Source: Aquabacter sediminis (GTDB taxonomy: Bacteria; Pseudomonadota; Alphaproteobacteria; Rhizobiales; Xanthobacteraceae). Taken from it: 64,000 nucleotides of DNA. The stretch covers positions 124,001 through 188,000 of the forward strand of contig NZ_JARBFX010000006.1 in the NCBI RefSeq assembly GCF_028863665.1, written 5' to 3'. The first letter of the stretch is position 1. Every line of letters starts with the position of its first letter. Below, one piece after another: positions 41,015 to 50,046 of the stretch. Position numbers and translations under genes: made by a program. The notes under the pieces are model-generated. The model saw only the letters and a program-made list of their open reading frames with translations. It searched no databases and had not been told where the DNA came from.

Positions 41015-42469
41015 TTGCCGGGCTTTTCCAGTCTGCGCGCGGGCGTCGTCCTGCGCCAAATTGCCCTTGCGGCAGTCCTGATCGGCCTGCTGGGCACCGC
41101 CGCGCGCGCAACGCCCATGCTGCTGGTGGAAGCCGATACCGGCAAGGTTCTGGAGCAGCAGGAGGCCGGCCGGCCCTGGTATCCCGCCTCCGTCACCAAG
41201 CTGATGACCGTCTATGTGGCCCTGAACGCCGTGCGCGAAGGCCGCCTGACCATGGAGACGATGCTCACCGTCTCCCCCCTCGCCGCCTCGCAGCAGCCCA
41301 CCAAGATGGGCTTCGGCCCCGGCAGTCAGGTGCCGCTCGACAGCGCGCTGAAGATGCTGATGGTGAAATCGGCCAACGACATCGCCGTGGTGATCGCCGA
41401 GGGCGTGGGCGGCTCGGTTCCCGATTTCGTCGCCGAGATGAACAGCACGGCCCAGCAGCTGGGCATGACGGGCTCCCATTTCGAGAATCCCAATGGCCTG
41501 CCCAATCCCGAGCAATACACCACCGCCCGCGATCTCGCGGTGCTCGCCCGGGCGCTGATCTATCATTTTCCCGAGAATGAAATGCTGTTCCGCATCCCCG
41601 CCATCCGGCTGGGGAAGATCGTGCTGCGGAACTATAACCGCCTGATCGACCGCTATCCCGGCGCCGACGGCATGAAGACCGGCTTCATCTGCGCCTCCGG
41701 CTTCAACCTGGTGGCCACCGCCACCCGCGGCAACAAGCGCCTCATCGCCGTCATCCTGGGCGCCCCCTCGGCGGTGGCGCGCACGGAGCAGGCCGCGCTT
41801 CTCTTCGAAAAGGGCTTCCAGCCCTCCTGGTCGATCTTCGGGGCGGCCTCGCCCACCCTCGACACCCTCGCCAATGTGGGCGGCACGCCGCCGGACATGA
41901 ACATCTGCAACCGCAAGCGCGCGGTGGCGGCGGCCGAGAACGAGGACGACAACCTCTATAATCAGGGCGAGAGCTCGTCCTCCTATGCCATGTCCGCCGC
42001 TGTGGCGGCCGGCCTGAGCAAGGGAGAGGGCGCGGCGCTGCTCCAGAACCTCCCGCCCTCCATGCCGCCGGTCCCCGTCACCGCCATCGTGCGCATGCCG
42101 CCTGCGGAGGAGAAGGCCGACAAGAAGACCGGCGTCGCCATCAAGGACAGCAAGGACCCGGCCAGCGGCTCCAAGCAGAAGACCGCTGTCATCTCCACCG
42201 GCTCCGACAAGAAGCCGGACGCCGCCAGCGCGTCCAAGCCCGCCGCCAAGGACACGTCGAAGGATGGCGCGAAGGCGACGACGTCCGCCAAGGATGCGGG
42301 CGCCAAAAGCACGTCGTCCAAGGACGCCAAGCCAGCCGGAAGCTCATCAGCCACCGCTGCCGCCACGCCCGCGCCGAAGCCCGCCGCCAAGCCTAAGGCT
42401 TCCAGCGGCACAAGCGACAGCACCGATCCCCTGACCTTCGGCCCGCCGCCCGCCCGCCCGGGCACCTGA
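41015..42469 (+). CDS. D-alanyl-D-alanine carboxypeptidase (PBP5-type)
   Basis: 484 residues. A signal sequence near the start (AALIAVLIGLLG-type hydrophobic run, about residues 15-30) leads to a serine-type D,D-peptidase domain. Active-site motifs are SVTK in YPASVTKLMT, SAN in KSANDIAVVI and KTG in DGMKTGF. The domain ends around residue 280. The C-terminal 150 residues are Lys/Ala/Ser/Pro-rich and disordered, with repeated KDA/KDS steps. The enzyme trims peptidoglycan pentapeptides in the periplasm. The start is a TTG at 41015 with CGGAG upstream, an uncommon start codon. Confidence 0.9.
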   Translation: MPGFSSLRAGVVLRQIALAAVLIGLLGTAARATPMLLVEADTGKVLEQQEAGRPWYPASVTKLMTVYVALNAVREGRLTMETMLTVSPLAASQQPTKMGFGPGSQVPLDSALKMLMVKSANDIAVVIAEGVGGSVPDFVAEMNSTAQQLGMTGSHFENPNGLPNPEQYTTARDLAVLARALIYHFPENEMLFRIPAIRLGKIVLRNYNRLIDRYPGADGMKTGFICASGFNLVATATRGNKRLIAVILGAPSAVARTEQAALLFEKGFQPSWSIFGAASPTLDTLANVGGTPPDMNICNRKRAVAAAENEDDNLYNQGESSSSYAMSAAVAAGLSKGEGAALLQNLPPSMPPVPVTAIVRMPPAEEKADKKTGVAIKDSKDPASGSKQKTAVISTGSDKKPDAASASKPAAKDTSKDGAKATTSAKDAGAKSTSSKDAKPAGSSSATAAATPAPKPAAKPKASSGTSDSTDPLTFGPPPARPGT

Positions 42470-42545
42470 GCGACCGCCTCGGCCTGCGCCCCACCTTGAA
42501 GGTTCAAGGCGGGGCGCGGCGTGAAGGTCCCGAGTACCGACAGAC

Positions 42546-43697
42546 ATGACCGAGACCGCCTCCTCCACGCCGGACCGCCCTCGTCCCGGCCCGCCTGCGC
42601 CTCTTCCCGTAACGGTGCTCACCGGCTTCCTGGGGGCCGGCAAGACCACCTTGCTGAACGCGCTGCTGGCGGACCCCGCCTTGGCGGACACCGCCGTGCT
42701 CATCAACGAGTTCGGCGAGATCGGGCTTGATCATCTGTTCGTGCGCGAGGTGAAGGACGGCATCGTCCTGCTGGCCAGCGGATGCGTGTGCTGCACCGTG
42801 CGCGGCGACCTGGTGGCAGCGCTGGAAGACCTGCTGCGCGGGCGCGACAACAATCGCCTGCCGCCTTTCTCGCGGGTGCTGGTGGAGACCACCGGCCTCG
42901 CCGATCCCGCGCCCATCCTCTTCACCCTCATGACCCACCCCTATCTGGTGCTGCGCTATCGGCTGGACGGGGTGGTGACGGTGGTGGACGCCATCAATGG
43001 CTCGGCCACCCTGGATGATCACCCGGAAGCAGTGAAGCAGGCGGCGGTGGCGGACCGCATCGTCCTCACCAAGACCGACCTCGTGGAGACGCCCGCCCAG
43101 CGGGCGGCGCTCGCGGACCTGAAGGCCCGCCTGACGCGGCTTGCCCCTGCCGCGCCGGTGCTCGACGCCTCCAAGGGCGAGGCCACCGCCGGGGCGCTGC
43201 TCCAGGCCGGGCTTTATGACCCCGACCGCAAGATCCCCGATGTCTCCCGCTGGCTGGCCGACGAGCGCATCGCCGCCGCCCAGGAGGACATCGCCGGCCA
43301 CGACCCCAACCGCCACGACGACCGCATCCGCGCCTTCACCCTCGCGACCGACGCGGCCATCTCCGCCTCCACCCTCGACCTCTTCCTGGAATTGCTGCGC
43401 GCCACCTATGGCGCCAACATGCTGCGGATGAAGGGCATCGTGCGGCTCGCGGATGATCCCTCCGCGCCTGTGGTGCTGCATGGGGTGCAGCATGTGATGC
43501 ATCCCCCCACCCGCTTGCCGGGCTGGCCGGACGATGACCACCGCACCCGCCTCGTCATGATCGTGAAGGACCTGGACCCGGCGGTGGTGCAGCGCCTGTT
43601 CTCCGCGTTTCTCGGCGTGCCACAGGTGGACACGCCGGATCGTGCGGCCCTCACCGACAATCCGCTGGCCCCGGCCGGGCTTGCGCCCCGGCGCTGA
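42546..43697 (+). CDS. CobW/COG0523-family GTP-binding protein
   Basis: 383-residue GTPase of the CobW/ZNG1/NikR-like metallochaperone group. The P-loop is LTGFLGAGKTTLLN, the metal-binding CxCC motif is GCVCCTVRGD, the guanine motif TKTDLV, and the C-terminal CobW_C domain follows. Members insert or traffic Zn, Co or Ni. No cobalamin or zur-type operon is adjacent, and the metal served is not determinable here. The gene starts 77 bp after the carboxypeptidase gene and converges on the flavoprotein gene. Confidence 0.9.
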   Translation: MTETASSTPDRPRPGPPAPLPVTVLTGFLGAGKTTLLNALLADPALADTAVLINEFGEIGLDHLFVREVKDGIVLLASGCVCCTVRGDLVAALEDLLRGRDNNRLPPFSRVLVETTGLADPAPILFTLMTHPYLVLRYRLDGVVTVVDAINGSATLDDHPEAVKQAAVADRIVLTKTDLVETPAQRAALADLKARLTRLAPAAPVLDASKGEATAGALLQAGLYDPDRKIPDVSRWLADERIAAAQEDIAGHDPNRHDDRIRAFTLATDAAISASTLDLFLELLRATYGANMLRMKGIVRLADDPSAPVVLHGVQHVMHPPTRLPGWPDDDHRTRLVMIVKDLDPAVVQRLFSAFLGVPQVDTPDRAALTDNPLAPAGLAPRR

Positions 43698-43709
43698 ACC
43701 GCGACCGCC

Positions 43710-44924
43710 TCAACGGGCACGGCCCAGATGGGCCAGGATGCCTTCGGCCGCCGCAAGGCCGGTGGCAAAGCACGCCTGGAGCAGATAGCCCCCCGTAGGC
43801 GCCTCCCAGTCCAGCATTTCGCCACAGGCGAAGACACCTGGCACGGCTTTGAGCATGAAGTGCGAATCCAGGTCGTCCCAGGAAATGCCTCCGGCACTGG
43901 AAATGGCGCGCTCCAGCCCGCTCGTCCCCGTCACCCCGAGAGGAACGTCCTTGATGCGGGCGGCCAGCGCCTGAACGCCTGGCGGCAGCGGCCCCGCCTC
44001 ACGCAAAAGGCTCGCCGCCACAGGCGAGAGGCCGGCCCCCTTGCGCAGGCGATTGGCAAGGGAATAACGCTCCGGCACCGCCTCCAGCTTGCGCGCCAGT
44101 TGGTTGGCATCGAGATCGGGCCGCAGATCCACGGACATTTGCGCGGGTCCGCCCCCCTCCAACGCCGCCCGGACCGCCGCGGAAAGCGCATAGACCGCCC
44201 CGCCTTCCAGCCCACCGGCAGTCACAACCGCCTCCCCCCGCACACGCACGGCGCCGCAGGACAAGGCGATGCGCTTCAACGGCGCGCCGGCGAAGCGCAG
44301 CATGGGAGCCGACCAGCCGATGAGCACGCCCATATTGGCGGGCCGGAAGGGTTCGACCGACACGCCCCTTTCGCGCAGAAGGGGCACCCAGCCGCCATCG
44401 GAACCCAGTCGCGGCCAGGAGGCGCCCCCCAGCGCCAGCAGCGTAGCCGCCGGGCGTATGTCTTCCTCGCCCTCGGCCGTCGACAGGCGCAGCGCGCCAT
44501 CCGGCGCCCACCCTCGCCAGAGATGGCGGGTCTTCAGTTGCACGCCCTCCGCCGCGAGGCGGCCAAGCCAGGCGCGCAGGAGGGGCGAGGCCTTGAAGCT
44601 GTCAGGAAACACCCGCCCGCTGGACCCCACGAAGGTCGCCTCGCCCAAATCCTGCGCGAACGCCCGCAGGGCGGAAGGCGGAAAGGCCCGCACGGCCGCC
44701 ATGAGGGCCGGCGCCTGCGGGGCGTAGCGGGACAGGAACAAGTCCAACGGCTCGGAATGGGTCAGGTTCAGCCCGCCCCGACCCGCCATCAGCAGCTTGC
44801 GCGCCGGGGACGGCAAGCGCTCATAAACGCTGACGGCACAGCCCGCAGCGGCGAGCCGGGAGGCCGCCATAAGTCCGGCCGGCCCGGCGCCCACAATGGC
44901 CACTGGCATGTCGAGCAATGTCAT
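43710..44924 (-). CDS. Flavoprotein of the TIGR03862/HI0933-like family
   Basis: 404-residue FAD-dependent oxidoreductase. The FAD-binding motif is AIVGAGPAGLMAASRLAAAG, and the family segments LLMAGRGGLNLTHSE and GEMLDWEAPTGGYLLQ are visible. These match the HI0933/TIGR03862 group, whose reaction is poorly defined. It begins 120 bp from the divergent diguanylate cyclase gene. The start could be 44924 or the in-frame ATG at 44909. The antisense strand is open through much of this gene and looks coding, but has no supporting features. Confidence 0.9.
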   Translation of the reverse strand: MTLLDMPVAIVGAGPAGLMAASRLAAAGCAVSVYERLPSPARKLLMAGRGGLNLTHSEPLDLFLSRYAPQAPALMAAVRAFPPSALRAFAQDLGEATFVGSSGRVFPDSFKASPLLRAWLGRLAAEGVQLKTRHLWRGWAPDGALRLSTAEGEEDIRPAATLLALGGASWPRLGSDGGWVPLLRERGVSVEPFRPANMGVLIGWSAPMLRFAGAPLKRIALSCGAVRVRGEAVVTAGGLEGGAVYALSAAVRAALEGGGPAQMSVDLRPDLDANQLARKLEAVPERYSLANRLRKGAGLSPVAASLLREAGPLPPGVQALAARIKDVPLGVTGTSGLERAISSAGGISWDDLDSHFMLKAVPGVFACGEMLDWEAPTGGYLLQACFATGLAAAEGILAHLGRAR

Positions 44925-45044
44925 CGGGAAGGCTTTTGCAGGGAGCGCGGGTGGCTGTCCATCCGACGCTCAAGGAATTACCAAACCTTATGTGGACGCG
45001 GTGCGGTTTTTTTGCCATGTCCACTCTCAACCGAAGGTCGAAGA

Positions 45045-46130
45045 ATGCAACGGGACCTCGCCCAGCAGCGGAACCTCATCGTACGTATTCTCATAGGCAC
45101 GGGCGTCTTGTGCATCGTGGGCCTGTGGACGTTCGAATCCGCGACGGGCTTGCTCTCCGATTATGATCGCTTCGGCTACCCCCTGCTCCTGGCCGCGTTC
45201 GGGATCAGCCTCGTGATCCTGCTGGCGGCGCCCAGGCACCACCACATTGCCGAGCGGCTCTCCTATTTCGGCTTTGCGCTTTATTGCATCTGCTCCATCC
45301 AGTTCTTCGACACGCTGGAAGAAGAATCCGGGATTTATACCATTGCAAATACATTGCAATGGATGACACTTCTTTATGTTTCCGCCTTTGTCTTGTTCCG
45401 CAAGTGGGAAGCGATCATCGCCGCCGCACTGGTGTTCGGTGCATCGGCGATCTCTCTTTGGGCGCTGCATCTGCACGGTGATGTCGCCCATTGGGACATC
45501 ACCTACAACTCGCTGATGGTGAACGCCTATGTGGTCCATCTGCTGATTCTGGTCTCGCTGTCGCTGCTGGTCTTCACCCAGCACGCCTTCGACCGGATGC
45601 GCAGCGAAACCAAGGTGCTGGAGGATGCCGCGCTCACCGATCCCCTGACCGGCGTCGTGAACAGGCGTGGTCTGGAGCGTCTCCTGAAGGAACATGCCGC
45701 CGCCCCCGGCCGGCCGATGGCGCTCATCCTGCTGGACATGGACAACTTCAAGGGGGTCAACGACACCCAGGGCCACCTGTTCGGCGATCAGGTTCTGCGC
45801 ACCATCGTCGACCGGCTGCGGCATGGCCTGCGCGGGGCGGACGTGATCGGCCGGTGGGGCGGGGACGAGTTCCTGGTGCTGGCGGCCAATGCGTCGGCAG
45901 ACGAGGCCTGCATGCTGGCGGACCGGCTGCGGCGCTCCGCGTCGGAACTGCCCGAAAGCGCGGCCGGCGGTGTCACGCTCAGCGCCGGCGTCATGGTCTG
46001 GGATGGCACCGGAGGACCCGAGGAGGCGCTCCGGTGCGTGGATGATGCTCTCTATGCCGCCAAGCAGGGCGGCAGGGACCGGACCGCCCTCGGGCGTCCC
46101 CGGGGACGCCCGGTGCGGTCCGTCACCTGA
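45045..46130 (+). CDS. Diguanylate cyclase with membrane sensory region
   Basis: 361-residue membrane protein making c-di-GMP from two GTP. About five or six hydrophobic segments occupy residues 15-185. The GGDEF domain has metal-binding Asp in LDMDNFKGVND and the GGDEF motif at residues 272-276 (RWGGDEFLVL). The inhibitory I-site RxxD is present five residues upstream (RGAD). An active enzyme is therefore expected. No EAL domain. Divergent from the flavoprotein gene and convergent, with adjacent stop codons, to ccr. ATG 45045 matches the conserved N-terminus; upstream open frame belongs to the flavoprotein antisense. Confidence 0.9.
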   Translation: MQRDLAQQRNLIVRILIGTGVLCIVGLWTFESATGLLSDYDRFGYPLLLAAFGISLVILLAAPRHHHIAERLSYFGFALYCICSIQFFDTLEEESGIYTIANTLQWMTLLYVSAFVLFRKWEAIIAAALVFGASAISLWALHLHGDVAHWDITYNSLMVNAYVVHLLILVSLSLLVFTQHAFDRMRSETKVLEDAALTDPLTGVVNRRGLERLLKEHAAAPGRPMALILLDMDNFKGVNDTQGHLFGDQVLRTIVDRLRHGLRGADVIGRWGGDEFLVLAANASADEACMLADRLRRSASELPESAAGGVTLSAGVMVWDGTGGPEEALRCVDDALYAAKQGGRDRTALGRPRGRPVRSVT

Positions 46131-47417
46131 TCAGCGCTCGGCGCACGCTTCGAGCACGTCGTCAAAGGTGCGCAGGCCCGTGCGGGGCGCATTCACCAGC
46201 ACCGCCATGTTGCCGGGGGCATGCTGGTTCTTCCACATCTTGGTGTGCGCCTGGGGGATCCGATCCCACGGGAACACCTCCGACATGCACGGGTCCACGC
46301 GCCGGTCGATGATGAACTGGTTGGCGCCCGACGCCTGCTTGAGATGCGCGAAGTGCGAACCCTGGATGCGCTTCTGCCGCATCCACACATAGCGGGCGTC
46401 GAAGGTGATGTTGAAGCCGGTGGTGCCGGCGCAGAAAACGATCATGCCGCCGCGCTTGCCCACCAGGGTGGAAACCGGGAAGGTGCTCTCGCCGGGATGC
46501 TCGAACACGATGTCCACGTCGCGCTTGCCGGTGATTTCCCAGATCGCCTTGCCGAACTTGCGGGCTTCCTTCAGCCACTCGTTATATTCGGGCGAGTTGA
46601 CCTTGGGCAGCTGGCCCCAGCAATTGAAGTCCTTGCGGTTGATCACGCCCTTGGCGCCGAGGCCGAGCACGTAGTCGCGCTTGGTCTCGTCCGAGATGAC
46701 GCCGATCACATGGGCGCCAGAAGCCGCCGCAAGCTGCACGCCGAACACGCCGAGGCCGCCCGAGGCGCCCCACACCAGCACATAGTCGCCCGGCTTCACC
46801 GTATGCGGGGGATGGCCGAACAGCATGCGGTAGGCGGTGGCGAGGGTGAGCGTGTAGCAGGCGCTCTCTTCCCAGGTCAGGTGCTTGGGCCGCGGCATGA
46901 GCTGGCGGGCCTGCACGCGGCAGAACTGGGCGAAGGAGCCATCGGGGGTCTCATAGCCCCAGATGCGCTGGGACGGCGAGAACATGGGGTCGCCGCCATT
47001 GCACTCCTCGTCGTCGCCGTCATCCTGGTTGCAGTGCACGACGACCTCGTCGCCCACCTTCCAGCGGGTGACCTTCGAGCCCACTGCCCAGACGATGCCG
47101 GAGGCATCCGAGCCGGCCACATGGAAGGGCGCCTTGTGCACGTCGAACGGCGAGATGGGCTGCCCGAGGCCGGCCCAGATGCCGTTATAGTTCACGCCGG
47201 CCGCCATCACGAGCACCAGCACATCGGTCTCGCCCAAAGTCCATGTGGGCACAACCTCAACCTGGAAGGACTCCTCCGGCGGCCCATGGCGCTCGCGGCG
47301 GATCGTCCAGGCATACATGTTGGCCGGCACATGGCCCAGCGGCGGGATCTCACCCAGCTCGTAAAGATCCTTCAGAGCAGTCGCTTGAGGCGCGCTCGCC
47401 GTCGCTGTCTGGCCCAT
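46131..47417 (-). CDS. ccr: Crotonyl-CoA carboxylase/reductase
   Basis: 428-residue NADPH-dependent enzyme of the medium-chain dehydrogenase fold. It converts crotonyl-CoA plus CO2 to ethylmalonyl-CoA, the key step of the ethylmalonyl-CoA pathway for acetyl-CoA assimilation. The sequence has VNYNGIWAGLGQPIS, AGSDASGIVWAVG, and the nucleotide loop WGASGGLGVFGVQLA. FEHPGEST and the C-terminal region are typical of Ccr. The ATG at 47417 gives the usual size. Its stop codon directly abuts that of the convergent diguanylate cyclase. ecm lies on the other side of a small gene, on the opposite strand. Confidence 0.95.
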   Translation of the reverse strand: MGQTATASAPQATALKDLYELGEIPPLGHVPANMYAWTIRRERHGPPEESFQVEVVPTWTLGETDVLVLVMAAGVNYNGIWAGLGQPISPFDVHKAPFHVAGSDASGIVWAVGSKVTRWKVGDEVVVHCNQDDGDDEECNGGDPMFSPSQRIWGYETPDGSFAQFCRVQARQLMPRPKHLTWEESACYTLTLATAYRMLFGHPPHTVKPGDYVLVWGASGGLGVFGVQLAAASGAHVIGVISDETKRDYVLGLGAKGVINRKDFNCWGQLPKVNSPEYNEWLKEARKFGKAIWEITGKRDVDIVFEHPGESTFPVSTLVGKRGGMIVFCAGTTGFNITFDARYVWMRQKRIQGSHFAHLKQASGANQFIIDRRVDPCMSEVFPWDRIPQAHTKMWKNQHAPGNMAVLVNAPRTGLRTFDDVLEACAER

Positions 47418-47614
47418 AGCGTCTCGTCCTTCCTCTTCGATGGTTGGGCCGTTTCGGCCGCATGCATTTCGCACCGCAGCGTAGCAGAGAAAATCGGACT
47501 GGCGAGCCCCCCTCTTTCGAATGGTTGCAACTTCCCGAGCCGCCCGCCGTGCGCGCGGGACAGGGCGCGCATTCTTAGCCAAGATGCCGGCGGTGTCTGA
47601 ACAGGGAGAGACCC

Positions 47615-47854
47615 ATGGGCGCGCTGATCGGAATGCTGCTGGTGGGGGCGGTGGCCGGCTGGCTGGCGGGTCAGATCTTTCGCGGTGGCGGCTTCGGCCT
47701 ATGGGGAAACATTGCCGTGGGCGTCATCGGCGCGCTGATCGGCGGCTTTTTGTTCGGCAACGTCTTCATCGTCGGCGGCATCATCGGGCGCATCATCTGC
47801 GCCACCATCGGCGCGGTGATCCTGCTCTTCGCCATAAGTCTTGTGAAGCGCTGA
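47615..47854 (+). CDS. GlsB/YeaQ/YmgE-family small membrane protein
   Basis: 79-residue protein made of two to three Gly-rich hydrophobic helices. The pattern MGALIGMLLVGAVAGWLAG and NVFIVGGIIGRI is the transglycosylase-associated/GlsB motif, despite its name not enzymatic. Members are stress-linked envelope proteins. It lies between the divergently arranged ccr and ecm and is probably incidental to the pathway. GGGAGAG precedes the ATG. Confidence 0.85.
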   Translation: MGALIGMLLVGAVAGWLAGQIFRGGGFGLWGNIAVGVIGALIGGFLFGNVFIVGGIIGRIICATIGAVILLFAISLVKR

Positions 47855-47900
47855 GCTGAAGCTGCCCCCGGCGACAAGATTCCCGTCGACGACCGCCGCG

Positions 47901-47937
47901 TTGCAGCGCACATTATGCAATGCGACGTTGTGCAAAC
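47901..47937 (+). promoter_or_regulatory. Cluster of TTGCA/TGCAA half-sites upstream of ecm
   Basis: TTGCA at 47901, ATGCAA at 47915 and TGTGCAAAC at 47929 are spaced about 14-15 bp just before the ecm start at 47950. A further TTGCAA lies at 47525, in the region before ccr. RamB-type regulators of acetate metabolism recognise TTTGCAAA-like sequences. Shared regulation of ccr and ecm through such a site is a hypothesis only. Confidence 0.35.
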
Positions 47938-47949
47938 GAGGATGGGATC

Positions 47950-49923
47950 ATGGCCACCCGCGACAAACCCTGGCTGTTCCGTACCTATGCGGGACACTCC
48001 ACCGCCGCGGAGTCCAACAAGCTCTACCGCTCCAATCTCGCCAAGGGCCAGACGGGCCTTTCGGTCGCCTTCGACCTGCCGACCCAGACCGGCTACGACA
48101 GCGACCATCCCCTGGCGCGGGGCGAAGTGGGCAAGGTGGGCGTGCCCATCTCCCATCTCGGCGACATGCAGACCCTGTTCGACGGCATCCCGCTTGCCGA
48201 CATGAACACGTCCATGACCATCAATGCCTGCGCCGCCTGGCTGCTGTCGCTCTATATCGCGACCGCCGACGCGCAGGGCGCCGATCGCACCAAGCTGAAC
48301 GGCACCACGCAGAACGACATCATCAAGGAGTATCTCTCGCGCGGGACTTATGTGTTCCCGCCCGCGCCCTCCATGCGGCTGACCAAGGACGTGATCCTGT
48401 TCACCACCAGCCAGCTGCCGCGCTGGAACCCCATGAATGTGTGTTCCTACCACCTGCAGGAGGCCGGGGCGACGCCGGTGCAGGAGCTGGCCTTCGCCCT
48501 CGCCAACGCCATCGCCATTCTCGACACGGTGAAGCGCTCCGGCGAGGCGGAAGGGCCTGTGTTCGGCGAGGTGGTCGGCCGCATCTCCTTCTTCGTGAAT
48601 GCGGGCATGAAGTTCATCACCGAGATGTGCAAGATGCGCGCCTTCGTGGATCTGTGGGACGAGATCTGCGTGGAGCGCTATGGCATCACGGACGCCAAGC
48701 AGAAGCTGTTCCGCTATGGCGTTCAGGTCAATTCGCTGGGGCTGACCGAGCAGCAGCCGGAAAACAACGTCTACCGCATCCTCATCGAGATGCTGGCGGT
48801 GACCCTGTCCAAGAAGGCCCGGGCCCGCGCCGTGCAGTTGCCCGCCTGGAACGAGGCGCTCGGCCTGCCGCGCTCCTTCGACCAGCAATGGTCGCTGCGC
48901 ATGCAGCAGGTGGTGGCCTATGAGACCGACCTCCTGGAATATGGCGACATCTTCGACGGCTCGGTTGAGATCGCCCGCAAGGTGGAAGAGCTGAAGGAAG
49001 AGGCGCGCGCCGAGCTCGCCCGCATCGAGGCCATGGGCGGGGCCGTGGCGGCGGTCGAGAACTCCTACATGAAGCAGGCGCTGGTGGAATCCAACACCCG
49101 CCGCCTGGAAGCCATCGAGCGCGGCGACCAGGTGGTGGTGGGCGTCAACCGCTGGACCGAGACCGAGCCGTCACCGCTCACCACCGGTGAAGGCGCCATC
49201 CTGACCGTGCCCGAGCATGTGGAACCCGAGCAGATCGAGCGGCTGAAAGCCTGGCGCGCCGCGCGCGACGGCGCGGCAGTGGACAAGGCGCTGGCGGAGC
49301 TGAAGAGCGCGGCCCAGGAAGGCCGCAACATCATGGAGCCCTCCATCGCCTGCGCCAAGGCGGGGGTCACCACGGGCGAGTGGGGCACCTGCCTGCGCGA
49401 AGTCTTCGGCGAGTATCGCGCCCCCACCGGCGTTGGCCGCGCGGCACGGACGGAAACCCAGGGTCTCGACGACGTGCGCAAGGACGTGGAGGCGGTGTCG
49501 GCCAAGCTCGGCCGGCGCATCAAGTTCCTGGTGGGCAAGCCGGGCCTCGACGGCCATTCCAACGGCGCAGAGCAGATCGCCGTGCGCGCCCGCGATTGCG
49601 GCATGGAAGTGGTCTATGAGGGCATCCGCCTCACCCCGGCGGAGATCGTAAACGCCGCCCTGGAGGAAGGCGTCCATGTGATCGGCCTGTCCATCCTCTC
49701 CGGCTCCCATGTGCCGCTGGTGCGCGACGTGATGGAGCGCCTGCGCGCCGAGGGCCTCGACGACGTGCCGGTGGTGGTGGGCGGCATTATTCCGCCTGAG
49801 GACGAGATCCAGCTCAAGGGCTTCGGCGTCGCGGCCGTCTATACGCCGAAGAATTTCGAGCTGAACCGCATCATGGCGGACATCGTCTCCATCGTGGACC
49901 GGGAAGCCCAGAAGGCGGCCTGA
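47950..49923 (+). CDS. ecm: Ethylmalonyl-CoA mutase (MeaA type)
   Basis: 657-residue cobalamin-dependent mutase converting (2R)-ethylmalonyl-CoA to (2S)-methylsuccinyl-CoA. The N-terminal domain (about residues 1-510) binds the CoA substrate, with KGQTGLSVAFDLPTQTGYD and VNSLGLTEQQPENNVYRI. The C-terminal B12 domain has GKPGLDGHSNGAEQIA, containing DxHxxG, and GLSILSGSHVPLV. Length and the start RTYAGHSTAAESNKL match MeaA rather than methylmalonyl-CoA mutase (about 710 residues). ccr is the near neighbour in the same pathway. ATG 47950 is used; an upstream GTG-type frame exists. Confidence 0.95.
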   Translation: MATRDKPWLFRTYAGHSTAAESNKLYRSNLAKGQTGLSVAFDLPTQTGYDSDHPLARGEVGKVGVPISHLGDMQTLFDGIPLADMNTSMTINACAAWLLSLYIATADAQGADRTKLNGTTQNDIIKEYLSRGTYVFPPAPSMRLTKDVILFTTSQLPRWNPMNVCSYHLQEAGATPVQELAFALANAIAILDTVKRSGEAEGPVFGEVVGRISFFVNAGMKFITEMCKMRAFVDLWDEICVERYGITDAKQKLFRYGVQVNSLGLTEQQPENNVYRILIEMLAVTLSKKARARAVQLPAWNEALGLPRSFDQQWSLRMQQVVAYETDLLEYGDIFDGSVEIARKVEELKEEARAELARIEAMGGAVAAVENSYMKQALVESNTRRLEAIERGDQVVVGVNRWTETEPSPLTTGEGAILTVPEHVEPEQIERLKAWRAARDGAAVDKALAELKSAAQEGRNIMEPSIACAKAGVTTGEWGTCLREVFGEYRAPTGVGRAARTETQGLDDVRKDVEAVSAKLGRRIKFLVGKPGLDGHSNGAEQIAVRARDCGMEVVYEGIRLTPAEIVNAALEEGVHVIGLSILSGSHVPLVRDVMERLRAEGLDDVPVVVGGIIPPEDEIQLKGFGVAAVYTPKNFELNRIMADIVSIVDREAQKAA

Positions 49924-49982
49924 GCCGCCGGTTGGGACTTCACGGCCCGTCTGATCAGCCAGGTCGGATCGGCCAATTCAAA

Positions 49983-50019
49983 CAAAGCCCGGACGCCCCG
50001 GCGCCCGGGCCTTTGCTTT
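49983..50019 (+). terminator. Terminator of ecm
   Basis: CAAAGCCCGG at 49983-49992 pairs with CCGGG then CTTTG at 50005-50015 with a bulged C. A short T-containing run follows. It lies between ecm and the convergent phytochelatin-synthase-like gene ending at 50047. Confidence 0.7.
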
Positions 50020-50046
50020 CACGCCCGAGGCCACGCGCCCGGCCAG

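Noticed and set aside
39434-41566. Minus-strand frame of about 710 codons opposite the exporter and carboxypeptidase genes
   Set aside because: It crosses two well-supported genes on the other strand and has no recognisable domain.
43728-45044. Upstream extension of the diguanylate cyclase frame to 800 codons
   Set aside because: The extra 439 codons are antisense to the flavoprotein gene and encode no domain; the true start is taken as ATG 45045.
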